Shown: positions 41,201 through 52,895 of the stretch, one piece after another
Position numbering within the stretch: position 1 is the stretch's first letter
Layout: each line of letters begins with the position of its first letter
From: Peronospora farinosa
Taxonomy: Eukaryota; Oomycota; Peronosporomycetes; Peronosporales; Peronosporaceae
Assembly: GCA_947646735.1 (NCBI GenBank)
Contig: CANTFK010000842.1
Location: forward strand, 1-64,000
Direction: 5' to 3'
DNA: 64,000 nt
Notes under the pieces: model-generated
Seen by the model: the letters and a program-made list of their open reading frames with translations, nothing else
Database searches by the model: none
Told to the model about the DNA's origin: nothing
Made by a program: the position numbers and the translations under genes

Positions 41201-44200
41201 CCAAGTTTTCTTGTTTTGCCAGCACCATCTTCAGGCAGTTAATCGTCGACTCCACTGAGTCGATGACCTTGTACAGCGCGCGCTGAAACTTAATGCTACT
41301 TTCTGTCGACTTCTTTGGCACCTCAAGAATAGCTTTCATAAGTTCAGCAGCAGCAGCGCGGCATTGGTAAAGGTTATCCAGCTTCAAGCCCTTCAGGATC
41401 TGTTGGTGCGATGCCATCTCCTCGATAAAGTTGTAGCAGTCGTCCAGCTCCTTGTGTTCCTCACCAAGCAAAATGCGCAAAACCTGAGAAGAAAACTTGT
41501 ATGAACCCAGAATTGATTCCACACGCAAATCATCCTTTGTCAGACGCTCGCGCATGGTAGTCTCAATCTTCTGAAGCGTCTTGTCCTTCTTCTTTTTATC
41601 GGTTTTCAGCTTCTCATATAACGCCGAGCACTCGAGCACAATATCAATTGATTCATCTAGCTTTCCAGCCGTCAGGAAGGCAGGTGGGTAGAGCTTACGG
41701 CCCACCGTGTCCTTGGAATCAATCAAATAACTCAAAACGTTTAGCTCACGATCACTGATGACGTCAGCTTCACGCAAACTGGTCAGGCAACGGTTCCATG
41801 CCATCGCAAACGGAATGGTGCGTTCGAACTCCGCCCCCGACACACCCGTGATGGAGCCAATATTCGAGGTGCGGCTCGACTGAGATAACGCGTCTTCGTC
41901 AGTGCCGTTGGGGGTCTTCATCTGGCAGTATACATCATCATCATCACGCTGTTCGAGCAGGCTCGAGTACTTTTGCGTTTTCACCGTCAAAGGCTTAGCA
42001 CCCTGAGACATCGAGATTCGTTCGAAACGACGAAGAGGCATGGCCATCTCGTCCCTAGCATTTCTGTTCTTTTTGTTTCTTCTCTTCATCTTTTTCGCCT
42101 TCTCCTCCACAATATTCGGCACCATCTTGCGGTTAAATACGCCAGGGATGGACTTGAATGTCAAACGAAGAATACGAAATGATCGAAGTTCACCAATGCG
42201 GAGGTTGAAACCAGCGAACGAGCCGTAAATAACAGACAGAAGCGAGTAGAAAATCTGAGCGTCGTAAAGAAACACCATCCACGCCGGGATCCACAGGAAC
42301 ATGATGTAGATGATGTTGTGGTACGAAAACTGCAGCATGAAATGAGAGTACTTGAGAAAGTCCGTTGAGTTGGCCGAGTACACGAAGAGTGTCGTCTCCA
42401 CCAGTGCTTTCACCACAAACTGATAATCAAACGTCAATTTGCATATATACAGTACGATCCAAAAGCACGTATACCGGCAGTATGTCTTCATAGGAACAGG
42501 CATCGATCGGCCCACAAAGCCCATGCCAATGCCAGAAAAGAACCGATTCTGTAGCTCACACAAGCATACAAGACCAATCATGGCAGCACCAAAAAGAAGA
42601 GCCATCACACCCCGGTCGGACCGATTAAAATTAATCAAGCCCTGGAGCAACTTAAAGATGCGAGCCGGATCCTTGGTAAGACTGGTAATGTCTGTCTGAC
42701 AGCTGCCACAGTTTAGCAGACCATCACCTTCATCGTCCAAAACGCTGTTGACCTGATCCAACCATGATGGCGCACACTTGCGCTGGTCGTATGCGACTGA
42801 CACAACAGATCCCGTAGTCGAAACTTGATCAGCGTCACCAATGTCGCTAAAACAACGGTTGATCAGGTCATGGTAGCATTTGCACCTGCCAATTGTCCTC
42901 TCAACGCAGTCCGTGAACGGCACAATCTCCAAAAGCTGTTTAAAATCCTGAGGCAGTGTGCCAAAGGTATCCGTAGCCGACGAGAAGTATTCCACACCCA
43001 AACATGTCGCCAACTTGGAATACAAACATTGGGTATCCGCTCCACTTTCCGTATCAACTTCGTCCGAAAGAGAATCTTCAGTGTTTTCCAATGGCGATGA
43101 ATCTGTTGCCGATGCGTACTTCTTGCCCAAAATTTCAAGGGGTAGCACAGAAGAAGCCGGCTGTACGTCTTCGCCATACATAATGGGTGAATCGGGACAG
43201 TACAGCACAATGTCAATGGCCAACCCCAGCGTTGTCAAGAACAAGGCACAGTTCATGAAAAAGATGCGGCGGAAGGAGATGATTGCACGCAACCAACTTC
43301 TTGTCTCGTTGTACGTCTTCTTGACAACCTTAGGACGGCCCTTCTTGTCATAATTGGCAAAAGCCTCACCAATGTTAGTATAGTCGTACTTCAAGCTCTT
43401 CTTCGTCCAGAAGAACTCATTAAAGTCATCGTAGTTCCGAATGTCACGGTGAGCTGCCCGCGCGCCCTTGCTCGTCCTTTTGTCGTTGTCACGACGCAAC
43501 TCGGCGTACATTGGGCGGATCGTGTTCGCCAAGAACGTCCCTGGTTCTTCGTTGCCCCCACTATTGACTTTCGGCAACATTGTATGCAGCAGAAAACACA
43601 GACACTCTGGCATTTGACGGAAATTAGCTGCTTCGCCCCAGATAAGAAAGAAGAGAACAATGTCCACAAGTGGATCGTTCGAGAATTTCGGTTTCTGGGA
43701 CACATATTTGCACCACTTCTTGTAGTTAGCAAACACACGACTATGTAGTCGTGCAATTCCTTTACTAGCCAAGTCCAGCTCCAATTGGGGGTCACGTTGA
43801 CGTAAATAGTCATCAATCGTCTCGGTATCATCCTGTTTCTTCTTGTTCTTCTTCTTCTTCTTTCCATCATCTTGGCTACTCTGTTCCTTAAAGTTTGTAA
43901 GTAACAATAACAAATGCTCCTTCTGATTAAGCACACTGCTGTCTTGAAAGCCAAAAACTCGTTTCAGTGTCTCACAAATGTCACCCAATTGATTCGAATG
44001 ATTGAGCAATTGCAGGACGGGTGCATAAACTTCCGGAAGTCGTTCCATTTCCAAGATATTATGCTTATTCAGACTTCGTCCTTTGGAACCACCACCACTT
44101 GCCACGCTCATACTCTTGGCATGTTGACTCTTAATCATCTTGACATATCTCATCATCTTGTTATTAAGACGATCAGCTGCATCTTTTTCATCGGCTGAAC

Positions 44201-44426
44201 GATATCGAATACTCAGTGCCTGCTCCATAATATCCACAGCACGTGTAAGTTTACGTTCTGCTTCGATTAAATTAGGAGGCGTGGCATTCTGCATAGCTAC
44301 ACCAGCATTTACAAGCCCCATGGCTTCATCACACATTCGACGCTGCATTTCAAGAGCTTCCGTCATAAGTCCAAAGGAACTGCCTTCCCGTTCCCCACTA
44401 TCATTTGGACTACGATGATGATGCAT
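38292..44426 (-). CDS. 1,3-beta-glucan (callose) synthase, GT48 (copy 1)
   Basis: One intronless frame of 2044 residues with ATG at 44424-44426 (MHHHRSPND). It polymerises UDP-glucose into 1,3-beta-glucan across the plasma membrane. Residues of about 25-105 form a helical hairpin module (RRMCDEAMGLVNAGVAMQNA, ERKLTRAVDIMEQAL) that resembles MIT domains. The FKS1 N-terminal domain follows (DIVLFFLIWGEAANFRQMPE), a first group of membrane spans, then the cytosolic catalytic domain with RSLTVSTPYYNE, RGQTLARTARGMMYNE, GKPENQNHAIIFSRGE, GFREHVFTGGVSNL and GKGRDVGMQQLALFEAKLS, and a second membrane group to the basic end (KVKRVSKKKKTRDD). Tandem with copy 2 on the same strand, 1.3 kb apart, hence a local duplication. 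Confidence 0.96.
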   Translation of the reverse strand: MHHHRSPNDSGEREGSSFGLMTEALEMQRRMCDEAMGLVNAGVAMQNATPPNLIEAERKLTRAVDIMEQALSIRYRSADEKDAADRLNNKMMRYVKMIKSQHAKSMSVASGGGSKGRSLNKHNILEMERLPEVYAPVLQLLNHSNQLGDICETLKRVFGFQDSSVLNQKEHLLLLLTNFKEQSSQDDGKKKKKNKKKQDDTETIDDYLRQRDPQLELDLASKGIARLHSRVFANYKKWCKYVSQKPKFSNDPLVDIVLFFLIWGEAANFRQMPECLCFLLHTMLPKVNSGGNEEPGTFLANTIRPMYAELRRDNDKRTSKGARAAHRDIRNYDDFNEFFWTKKSLKYDYTNIGEAFANYDKKGRPKVVKKTYNETRSWLRAIISFRRIFFMNCALFLTTLGLAIDIVLYCPDSPIMYGEDVQPASSVLPLEILGKKYASATDSSPLENTEDSLSDEVDTESGADTQCLYSKLATCLGVEYFSSATDTFGTLPQDFKQLLEIVPFTDCVERTIGRCKCYHDLINRCFSDIGDADQVSTTGSVVSVAYDQRKCAPSWLDQVNSVLDDEGDGLLNCGSCQTDITSLTKDPARIFKLLQGLINFNRSDRGVMALLFGAAMIGLVCLCELQNRFFSGIGMGFVGRSMPVPMKTYCRYTCFWIVLYICKLTFDYQFVVKALVETTLFVYSANSTDFLKYSHFMLQFSYHNIIYIMFLWIPAWMVFLYDAQIFYSLLSVIYGSFAGFNLRIGELRSFRILRLTFKSIPGVFNRKMVPNIVEEKAKKMKRRNKKNRNARDEMAMPLRRFERISMSQGAKPLTVKTQKYSSLLEQRDDDDVYCQMKTPNGTDEDALSQSSRTSNIGSITGVSGAEFERTIPFAMAWNRCLTSLREADVISDRELNVLSYLIDSKDTVGRKLYPPAFLTAGKLDESIDIVLECSALYEKLKTDKKKKDKTLQKIETTMRERLTKDDLRVESILGSYKFSSQVLRILLGEEHKELDDCYNFIEEMASHQQILKGLKLDNLYQCRAAAAELMKAILEVPKKSTESSIKFQRALYKVIDSVESTINCLKMVLAKQENLVQMLNDTPLKPNSFFFPGDSQHYASLQLQKIVNDEAALDIVSRAYQLLTVDNFDAEPRSEEGRRRLRFFANSLFMDMPEAKPIRKIRSLTVSTPYYNEIVMYSIKDLTAQNDDCIKLLYYLQTIYPFEWENLLERIQAKDMNEALKKNPEEVQLWASYRGQTLARTARGMMYNEEAIRFLHWLEIGENEPMHQLTCSCNKCCKLNEMVNLKFNYVCTCQIYGKMKDEQKHQAQDIDFLLRKHPNLRVAYVDGPKKVKDGPPKFFSVLVRALDDKVVEIYRVELPGNPIVGEGKPENQNHAIIFSRGELLQCIDMNQDGYLEEALKMPNLLSTMDSGTEKRPLTIIGFREHVFTGGVSNLASFMSIQELSFVSLGQRMLALFHVRQHYGHPDIFDKLFAMSCGGTAKASKGINLSEDIFAGFNSTLRGGRTSHEEFIQVGKGRDVGMQQLALFEAKLSSGAGEAVISRDAMRMASRLDFFRLHSWFYGNLGWYFTQSMTVVGVYFFIYGKVYMALSGMDSYFLEKGGLGIAGTLNTSWAFQFGFLLVVPVIAVVGVEQGFRHGFTYLLWNIMTLGPIFFTFQMGTRMHYFDRTLIHGGAKYRATGRGFTIKHEKFAELYRFYAFSHFYRGVELLFLLLMFYAYGTFSWCNCSWRLDSNFYNDVQPTDLEWRTRCYADHYQSCVLPTNQNYGVMSYSLWIIAATWMWAPFFFNPSGLDWDKIIEDYNDWQNWLKTNNDSADSWFGWWSNEQEYLEHTTGGARFITGVRKLRFLLIAVGMYLNMMYDAYFEQPNRIIRSEDGILTYALSALVIVVFALLICCGYVASRVTKKMSMKQRKLRKIKFLLSCCCFLISMLSLTVLSFGNLFAIFILLMLAIYWFMQVCILRLQYHHIVVRALARGYDRAVGWIVFGPIMIVSMFLPFLSSFQQRVMFNNAFTSGLEVSKLFAHDVAPTQVVKVKRVSKKKKTRDD

Positions 44427-45743
44427 GGTCCCTCGTGGCCCTTATGTCTCTTGATATCTCGTAGGACACACACTCGGCTCGTTTAGACGGCTATGGACAC
44501 AAATGAGAAAGGGAAATGATGACGAAAAGTGCGGGATTAGAACGGGTCCTTTTCCACGAGGTTGCTTGGAAAAACCCCTCGGGTGATAGTAGTATACTGA
44601 AATCAAGTGACCAGAAGTTTCGGATATCGCGGGGAAGGACGTAGGGTTAGCCGATGAAACGTTTCAGAGAGAGCCAGTGTGACAACGCGGATATAAACAG
44701 GTCGTTTATCTTTGGAGACCCAGACACCTACCTGGTCGTGCCAGTCTTTGTCCATTTCAGTATACACATCCGGATACGTATGACCTTATTACTACGATTC
44801 ACCCCGGTTAAAGAATCTACCATGCAGACGGGCGGATGAAATTCTATAGCGTTCCAAGTTTGTTGATCTGGCTTCGGTATGCATCTTCCATTACAATGAC
44901 CTCTGATATTGCATAGTCAGAATATATTCAAAATCAAAAGCTATCGTGTTTAACAATCAAATTGAAATGAGTTTACTATCAGACGGTGAAAATGACCGTA
45001 TCGCTTTGCATTCGATAAAGAAATATCATGTTCGACAGCTAAGAATACAAAAGACGGCAGGTTCCATTTTCGAGTACCAACCATACATGAAGTCGTCATC
45101 GTTGACTACTTGTAAGTAGCCCCGTCCAGTCTGAAAACCTCCATAAAATAGAAGAGCTTCCGATGGACGATCGTTATTGATAACTGGATCAAAGGGTTCG
45201 TGCACCCATCTATTATACTTGATCTTTGTATGTCGCAGAAATAAATCCAATGAGTCCATGAGACAAGTCTCAGGTAATGGATCTTCAATTATCGTCGTAA
45301 TTACAGGCATCAAATTCCATTTTCACCAAGTATATTAATACGCTCAAGAGTTTTTATATGTATACATGCTTGCCTTCATGATATCGCATCGGTATACCTT
45401 TTTAAGCTATAACACGATCCTGCCACTGTGAATAGTGCAACGATTGCAATGAATAGACTTTGCCATACAAGAAACAAATGAGCTTTTTATGTCCAACTGG
45501 CGACCAGCCTGCCTGTCGTCTGTCCGCACGTTTCAAAAGAGGTTTTATGTATACTGTATGTAGGTAGTACCATCGTTGACGTGTACTATTTCTTGCTATG
45601 AGATACTTAAATAAAGAGAACGAATACAAAAAAAGTAATCAATCTTCGAGAAAAAATACAAAGTAATTACTTCGTCCATGGCGTTTGTTTACTATCGTCA
45701 TATAGAGCAAAATGCACCAAGAGGAAGTTCCAATTGAATGTGT
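44427..45743. other. Spacer between the two glucan synthase genes
   Basis: 1317 bases that must contain the copy 1 promoter and the copy 2 3' end. Apart from the small minus-strand frame at 45026-45310 I see no gene, repeat or RNA. Confidence 0.45.
45026..45310 (-). CDS. Small unknown frame in the spacer
   Basis: An ATG at 45308-45310 opens 94 codons, starting MPVITTIIEDPLPETCLMDS and containing WVHEPFDPVINNDRP, LLFYGGFQTGRG and DDDFMYGWYSK. The composition is that of a soluble globular protein rather than random sequence. It has no signal peptide, no membrane segment and no family I recognise. It may be a relic of a larger gene, or one exon. It lies in the 5' flank of glucan synthase copy 1, on the same strand. 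Confidence 0.3.
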   Translation of the reverse strand: MPVITTIIEDPLPETCLMDSLDLFLRHTKIKYNRWVHEPFDPVINNDRPSEALLFYGGFQTGRGYLQVVNDDDFMYGWYSKMEPAVFCILSCRT

Positions 45744-48700
45744 CTAGTCACTTCGTTTCTTCTTCTTGGCGACGCGCTTGACTTTCACGACCTTGCTTGT
45801 AGACGATGCCGCCTCATTTGCAAAGAGCTTTGATACCTCCAAACCCGACGTGAACGCATTGTTAAACATGACACGCTGTTGGAACGACGAGAGGAACGGT
45901 AGGAACATGGCAATAAAGAGCACTGGACCTAAAATGATCCAGCCTACCCATCGGTCGTACGAACGCGCCATCCCACGTACCACCACATGGTTTGTCTGGT
46001 TGCGGTAAATGCAGAGCTGGAGGAACCAGTACGCAGCGATCAAGATAATGATCGTGACCTCTATCAAGTTAGAAACGGAGATGACCAGCAGACTCACACA
46101 AGCCACGAGGAGGCCACAGCAAGATAAAATGAACTTCATCTTGCGCAGTTTCCTCTGCTTAAAGGTCAGTTTCTTCTTCACACGACTTGCAATGTAACCG
46201 CAACATAGTAGCAGCAATACGATGATAAACATGAGACCGGCAAGTGCGTAGGAAATCATTGACCCCTTCTCAATCAAGAGATCTCGATCCTCATAGTACG
46301 TCTTGTACACCAATTGCAAGTACATGCCATAAGCAATGAAGAAAAAACGCATCTTGCGAATCATTGACACGATGCGTGCGCCTCTTGTCGAGTGCTCAAG
46401 GTACTCCTGCTCATTGGACCACCAGCCCGACCAACTTCCTGCAGAGTCATTCGTCGTCTTCAGCCAGTTTTGCCAGTCGTTGTAGTCTTCAATCAATTTG
46501 TCCCAATCGAAACCACTCGGATTGAAAAAGAACGGCGCCCACAACCACGTCCCTGCAATAATCCACAAGGAATACGACATCATCCCATAGTTCTGATTCG
46601 TCGGCTGTACGCATGTTTGGTAGTAGAAAGCGTAGCAACGCGTATTCCAGTCGTTATCGGAAGGCTTGTAGTAGTTGTAAAACAACGCGTCCTTTGTCCA
46701 TGAGCAATTGCACCAGGAGAACGTGCCGTACACACGGAACAGAATCAACAAAAATACAAGCTCCACCGCGCGGTAGAAGTGGCTAAACGCGTAAAAACGA
46801 TAAAGCTCCGCAAATTTCTCGTGCTTGATCGTGAAACCACGACCCGTAGCACGGTACTTGGCACCACCATGCACAAGGGTGCGGTCAAAGTAGTGCATAC
46901 GCGTGCCCATCTGGAATGTAAAGAACAGCGGACCAAGGGTCATGATGTTCCACAACAGGTACGTGACACCATGTCGAAAACCCTGCTCCACACCAACCAC
47001 TGCAACAACCGGTACCACCAACAGGAAACCAAACTGGAACGCCCATGACGTATTCAAAGTGCCACCGATGCCTAGTCCACCCTTTTCCAAAAAGAAACTG
47101 TCCATCCCACTCAACGCCATGTACACCTTGCCATAGATGAAGAAAAAGACACCCACGACCGTCATCGTTTGTGTAAAGTACCAGCCCAGATTTCCATAAA
47201 ACCAAGAATGCAGACGGAAGAAGTCCAGACGCGATGCCATACGCATCGCGTCACGAGAAATCACACACTCGCCGGCACCGGAAGACAGTTTGGCCTCGAA
47301 AAGAGCTAGCTGTTGCATACCAACATCACGACCCTTGCCTACTTGGATAAACTCTTCGTGTGAGACGCGGCCGCCACGAAGTGTAGTGTTGAAACCAGCA
47401 AAAATATCTTCAGAAAGGTTTACGCCCTTGGAAGCCTTAGCAGTACCTCCACAGCCCATCGCAAACAGCTTGTCAAAGATATCAGGGTGACCATAATGCT
47501 GACGCACGTGGTTCAATGCAAGCATTCGCTGACCGAGCGACACGAACGACAGTTCCTGGATTGACATGAAGCTGGCAAGATTCGACACACCGCCCGTGAA
47601 CACATGCTCTCGGAAACCAATGATCGTCAGAGGACACTTTGCAGTCTCCGAGTCCTTTGTAGACAGCAAGTTCGGCATCTTCAGTGCTTCCTCGAGGTAG
47701 CCATCTTGGTTCATATCAATACACTGTAGTAGCTCACCACGCGAGAAAATAATGGCGTGGTTCTGGTTTTCGGGCTTACCCTCACCAATAATCGGGTTTC
47801 CCGGCAGCTCTACACGATAGACTTCAGCAATATTATCACGGTCGGCGCGCACGAGAACAGAAAAATACTTAGGCGGGCCATCCTTCACCTTCTTAGGACC
47901 GTCCACATAAGCAACGCGTAGAGTTGGGTGCTTGCGGAGCAGATACTCAAGATCACTGGCCTGTTGCCGTTGTTCATCCTTTTGCTTTCCGTAAATTTGA
48001 CACGTGCACAGGTAATTGAATTTCAGTGCTACCATATCGTCCAGGCGCTTGCATTTGTTGCACGGGCATCCAAACTGGTGCATGACCTCGTTCTCACAGA
48101 TTTCCAACCAGTGCAGGAAGCGAATCGCATCCTCATTGTACATCATTCCGCGCACCGTACGAGCCAGTGTCTGGCCACGGTAGCTAGCCCAAAATTGGAC
48201 TTCTACGGGAAATTTCTTCAAAGCCTCCTCCATGTCCTTCGCCTGGAGACGCTCGAGCAAATTCTCCCACTCGAACGGATAGATTGTTTTCAGGTAGTAG
48301 AGCAGTTTGATGCTGTCGTCGTTTTGGGCTGTCAAGTCCTTGATCGAGTACATGACGATTTCGTTGTAGTATGGCGTCGATACTGTCAGCGAACGAATCT
48401 TGCGAATAGGTTTGGCGTCTGGCATATCCATAAAGAGCGAGTTGGCAAAAAAGCGCAAGCGACGGCGTCCTTCTTCGGAGCGTGGCTCCGCATCGAAATT
48501 ATCCACCGTCAACAACTGGTACGCTCGAGACACGATATCTAATGCTGCCTCAGAGCTTACCAGGCGTTGCAGCTGCACGTTCGCATACTGCTGCGCATCG
48601 CCCGGAAAGAAGAACGAACTCTGCTTCAACGGAGTATTTGTCAGAATCTGCACCAGGTTTTCCTGCTTTACCAGAATCTTCTTCAGGCAGCTCAGCACAC

Positions 48701-51700
48701 TTTCCACGCAGTCAATTACGCGGTAAAGCGCACGCTGAAACTTAATGCTGTTGTCTGTCGTCGTCTTGGGTACTTCTAACAGCGCCTTCATTAACTCAGC
48801 ACAGACTGCACGACACTCGTGAAGACTCTTTAAATTAAGTCCCTTGAGCACTGATTGTTGCGCAGCCATTTCTTCCATAAACTCAAAACATTCGTTCAAG
48901 TCTCGGTGCTCGTCTCCAAGCAAAAAGCGAACAGCTTGTGAAGTAAACTTGTACGATCCAAGAAGGGACTCTACACGCAAGTCGTCCTTTGTCAGACGCT
49001 CCCGCATCGTGTTCTCAATCTTCTGAAGTGTTTTCTCTTTCTTCTTCTTGTCAGAACTCAGCTTTTCGTACACCGCTGAACAATCCGCAATGATGTCAAT
49101 GGATTCATCCAGTTTGCCTGCAGTCAAAAAGGCCGGCGGGTACAGCTTTCGGTCTTCCGCGTCCTTCGAGTCAATCAAGTAGCTCAGAACATTGAGTTCT
49201 CGATCACTAATGATATCAGCCTCACGGAGACTGCCTAGACAACGGTTCCAAGCCATTGCAAACGGAATCGTGCGCTCAAAGTCAGCTCCGGAGACTCCCG
49301 TAACAGACCCCAACTGAGACTGCCGACCAGTCGAACTCGCGTCATCCTTGTCATGAGGCGTTTTTACCTCATTGTACTGATGGCCGCTTTGTTCCAGAAG
49401 ATTCGAGTACATCTGAGCCTTCACAGTAAGAGGCTTGATTCCATCCGCCATTGATACACGCTCGAAGTGCCGTACAGGCATGGTGGACTCCTCTTTCTCA
49501 CCTTTTTTCTTCTTTTTCTTCTTCTTCTTGCCATCAGTCGCACTATCCTGGATGTTCGGGACAATTTTCTTATTAAACATGCGGGGAATGGACTTGAACG
49601 AGAGCCGAAGTACGCGGAACGAGCGCAACTCACCAATTCGAAGGTTAAAACCCGCGAATGAGCCAAAGATTACCGACAAAACCGAGTAAAAGATTTGCGC
49701 GTCATACATGAAGACGAAAAAGGACGGGATCCACAAGAACAGTATATAAATAATGTTGTGAAACGTCATCTGGAGAATGAAACTAGAGTACGGTAGGTAC
49801 TCATCTTCGTTTGCATACCAAATGAACAACGTCGTTTCCACCAAGGCCTTGATCATGTATTGGTAGTCAAACGTGAGCTTGCACATAAACAGTAAAATCC
49901 AAAAGCAAGTATACCGGCAGTATGCTCGCATTGGCACCGGCATAGAGCGTCCGACGTAACCCGAACTGACCCGTGAGAAGATCTTGTTGAAAAACTCGCA
50001 CACGACCACAAGAGCCAAGAATGCGCCTCCACCAACCATAGCGAGACCACCCATGTCCGTACGAGCCGTGTTGCTTATGTCACCCGACTCTAAAGGCGTA
50101 CCATCACCAAACTTCAATAGTCCACCAATCAACTCGCCAATCTTGCCGTTCGTAATCAGCGCCTTGATGCCCAGCTGACAGATTTCACAATTAAGCTTAC
50201 CCGGGCCAGACTCTTTGATTATGGACTCCACTCCAGCGCGCCAGCTCATAACACACGTACTCTGATCGTATTCGCCCGATGAAGAAAACGCCAGCTCGTC
50301 TTCGGTGACTTTCGTTGTTTGCCCATGTTCCGAAAAACAATTGTCGACAAGTTCCAGATAGCAACCGCAGCGACCTGTGCTTTTTTCTATACAGTCCGTG
50401 AAGGGCACAACCTGGAGCAAGGCTTTGAAATCAATTGGAACTTTATCAAAGACGCCTGAAGTGTATGTCATGCCAAGACAAGTTGCCAGCATTTGTTGGT
50501 TACAGCTTGCTCCCGAGCCGGCTTTGTCTTCTGCACCGTCACCTGATCCATAAGCAGTGACATCAGACGCTGTAAAGTTCTTACCAAAGACTGTGAAGCC
50601 TCGAGAATTTCCGTTGCTCAGATCAGCGCCGTACAGGATAGGTGTATCAGGACAATACATGACCACATTAAGCGCAAATCCGCAGCAAGCCAAGAAGAGC
50701 GCGCAGTTGAAGCAAAAAATACGACGAAAAGACATTATCGCGCGTATCCACGTACGCTTTTCCACAAAGCTCTTTTTAATGACCTTCGGACGACCCTTCT
50801 TGTCGACTTCGCCGAATGCCTCGTGGATGGTCGTCGGGTTGTACTTCAGACATTTCTTGCTCCAAAAAAACTCGTTAAAGTCGTCGTAGTTTCGTATCTC
50901 CGCGTGAGGAGCCCGTGCACCCTGCGACGTTTTCTTGTCGTTATCCTTCTTTATCTCGTTGTACATAGGGCGGATGACCTCGACAAGGAAGTCGCCAGGG
51001 TTTTTGTTACCGCCACGAGACGAAGCCTGGGGCAATGATGTGTGCAGCAGGAAACAGAGGCACTCAGGCATCTGTCTGAAGTTACCAGCTTCTCCCCAAA
51101 TGAGGAAGAACAGCACAATGTCCACAACAGGGTCGCTCGTGAATGCAGGCTTTGTAGACACGTACTTGCACCATTTGATGTAGTTGGCAAAGATACGTGC
51201 GTGGAAGCGCTTAATGCCTTTATTAGCCATGTCCATTTCTTGCTGTCGGTCTAATTGGCGGGGATCTTCACTATTTTGGTTCGGCTCTTCTTCTTGGAGC
51301 TTAAAGTTTGTCAACATGAGTAGTACGTGCTCCTTCTGGTTAGCCACATTAGACTCTTGGAAACCAAATGCACCCTTCAGACTCTCAAAAACATCTCCAA
51401 CCGCTGACGAGCTGTCAAAAAAAAAGACAACAAACAATCCGTGTCAGTTCATGTCATCTTACCCACTCATAGAAAACAAAGAGGGAGAGCCTTACTTTGT
51501 AAACAGATCGACCACTACATTGTAAGTGGGCGGTAAACCATCCATAGGCAGAATATTAAACTTGGTATTGTGTCCACGACCCGTGGCACCGCCGGTTGTG
51601 CCCTTCTCGCGCTGGCTCCGGATCATCTTCACGTAACGATTCATCTTGTTATTCAGGCGCTGACTGGCGTCACGCTCCTCCTGCGTGGGGTACTTGGTGG

Positions 51701-51902
51701 CAAGCGCCTGCTCCATAAGCGTCACAGCACGCGAGAGCTTGGCATCAGCGCCCGCCGTGTCGGGCGGCGATGCATTCTGCATGGCCACACCAGCATTGAC
51801 CAGCTGCATGGCCTCATCACAGATTTTCTTCTGCTGGCGTAGTAACTTACTGTACTGCATAGCATCATCACTATCGCCATCGCTACCGGAACATTGCGCC
51901 AT
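45744..51902 (-). CDS. 1,3-beta-glucan (callose) synthase, GT48 (copy 2)
   Basis: Two exons on the minus strand, 51902-51496 and 51411-45744, giving 2024 residues. The splice is set by VVDLFTN-SSAVGDVFESLKGAFGF, which aligns with LNHSNQLGDICETLKRVFGF in copy 1. Domain order is as in copy 1: N-terminal helical module (KKICDEAMQLVNAGVAMQNA), FKS1 domain (DIVLFFLIWGEAGNFRQMPE), membrane group, catalytic domain (RSLTVSTPYYNE, GKPENQNHAIIFSRGE, GKGRDVGMQQLALFEAKLS), second membrane group, basic end KVKRVAKKKKRSD. A lysine run (GKKKKKKKKKGEKEE) in the cytosolic region before the catalytic domain is longer than in copy 1. Copy 1 lacks the 84-bp intron. Some stretches are nearly identical to copy 1 at DNA level, others clearly diverged. 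Confidence 0.95.
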
Positions 51903-52895
51903 GTTGCGCAGGCAACAAAGTGTTTAAGAGTGACTTGCGTGGTAGGGAGAGGAAGAGAGACAGTGAGTATCAAATCGAGACTCGAGACCACGTGCGTGCG
52001 TGCGTGCCCAGCTAATAGGGGTTCTTATCGTCAGTTCGCGACTGGTAGAGAAAATACTTGTGCTTTGTATGGAGAGGTCACGAGGAAGCGATCGATCGTC
52101 TGTTCGATGTTGTCTCTACAAACTTGTGGCCGTCGAGTTGAGATATCCCACACTGAAGCGCATTCGATTCGACACCAACGGACAACAAACCGGACACGTC
52201 GAGCATACTAAAATCCAGTATAATGGGATGGTGGGCGAATTTCAGAAATCAGAATCCTAAGATCTGAAGTCCTCTAAAAATGTATTTGTACAAACGTTTT
52301 TAATCTTATCACAATGTATGTATAGGATGGCTATATAATTCGATACCCTACGAAAGAAAGTGAACGGTGTGAGAGGTACGACCCTCGGATCTTCTACTGA
52401 ATTCGTTCTGAGAAAAACATCAGCTCAGCCGCATTGTATTAAAAAGGATGCGAGGCTGGATGGTTTCTGGGCAGCAAAGGGACATGATCTGATGTCCCAG
52501 CTGTTTCGATAAGACGCGAGGCCAATTTGAGCTGCTAAATGGGCATGACAGCCGTTTCAACAACCAAGTGCGTTTGACCGTAGAACCTGTTTAAATGAAT
52601 ACTCCAAGGACGTCGATGTTCTATCGATTTATAATGCTTATTAGTTGAGCCAGCATTGATTAATTACTGATTGCCACTCAAAAGTCACAAGCCGTCTTAC
52701 TATATTATAGAGGCTACTATGTTACGGAGGTTTATTCAGATCGGTTCTACTGTCACTTTTTTCTAGCGCGACGAATACACCTAATCACGATTCAACGAAT
52801 TATTCGCATGCGCGTCTATGCACCTTTTTGTACTAAACGGTACTTTCTACACAACATGCACCATTTTGTACGGATAACAATTTGTGTATCCATCC
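51903..52895. other. Divergent intergenic region
   Basis: About 990 bases between glucan synthase copy 2 and the TBC gene. A CCATTTTGTACGG element at 52861-52873, 23-35 bp before the TBC ATG, resembles the oomycete initiator-type core promoter. This is a visual match only. Confidence 0.4.

Noticed and set aside
38500..51300. Many plus-strand open frames opposite the glucan synthases
   Set aside because: They are antisense shadows of a conserved coding sequence and show no domains or starts of their own.
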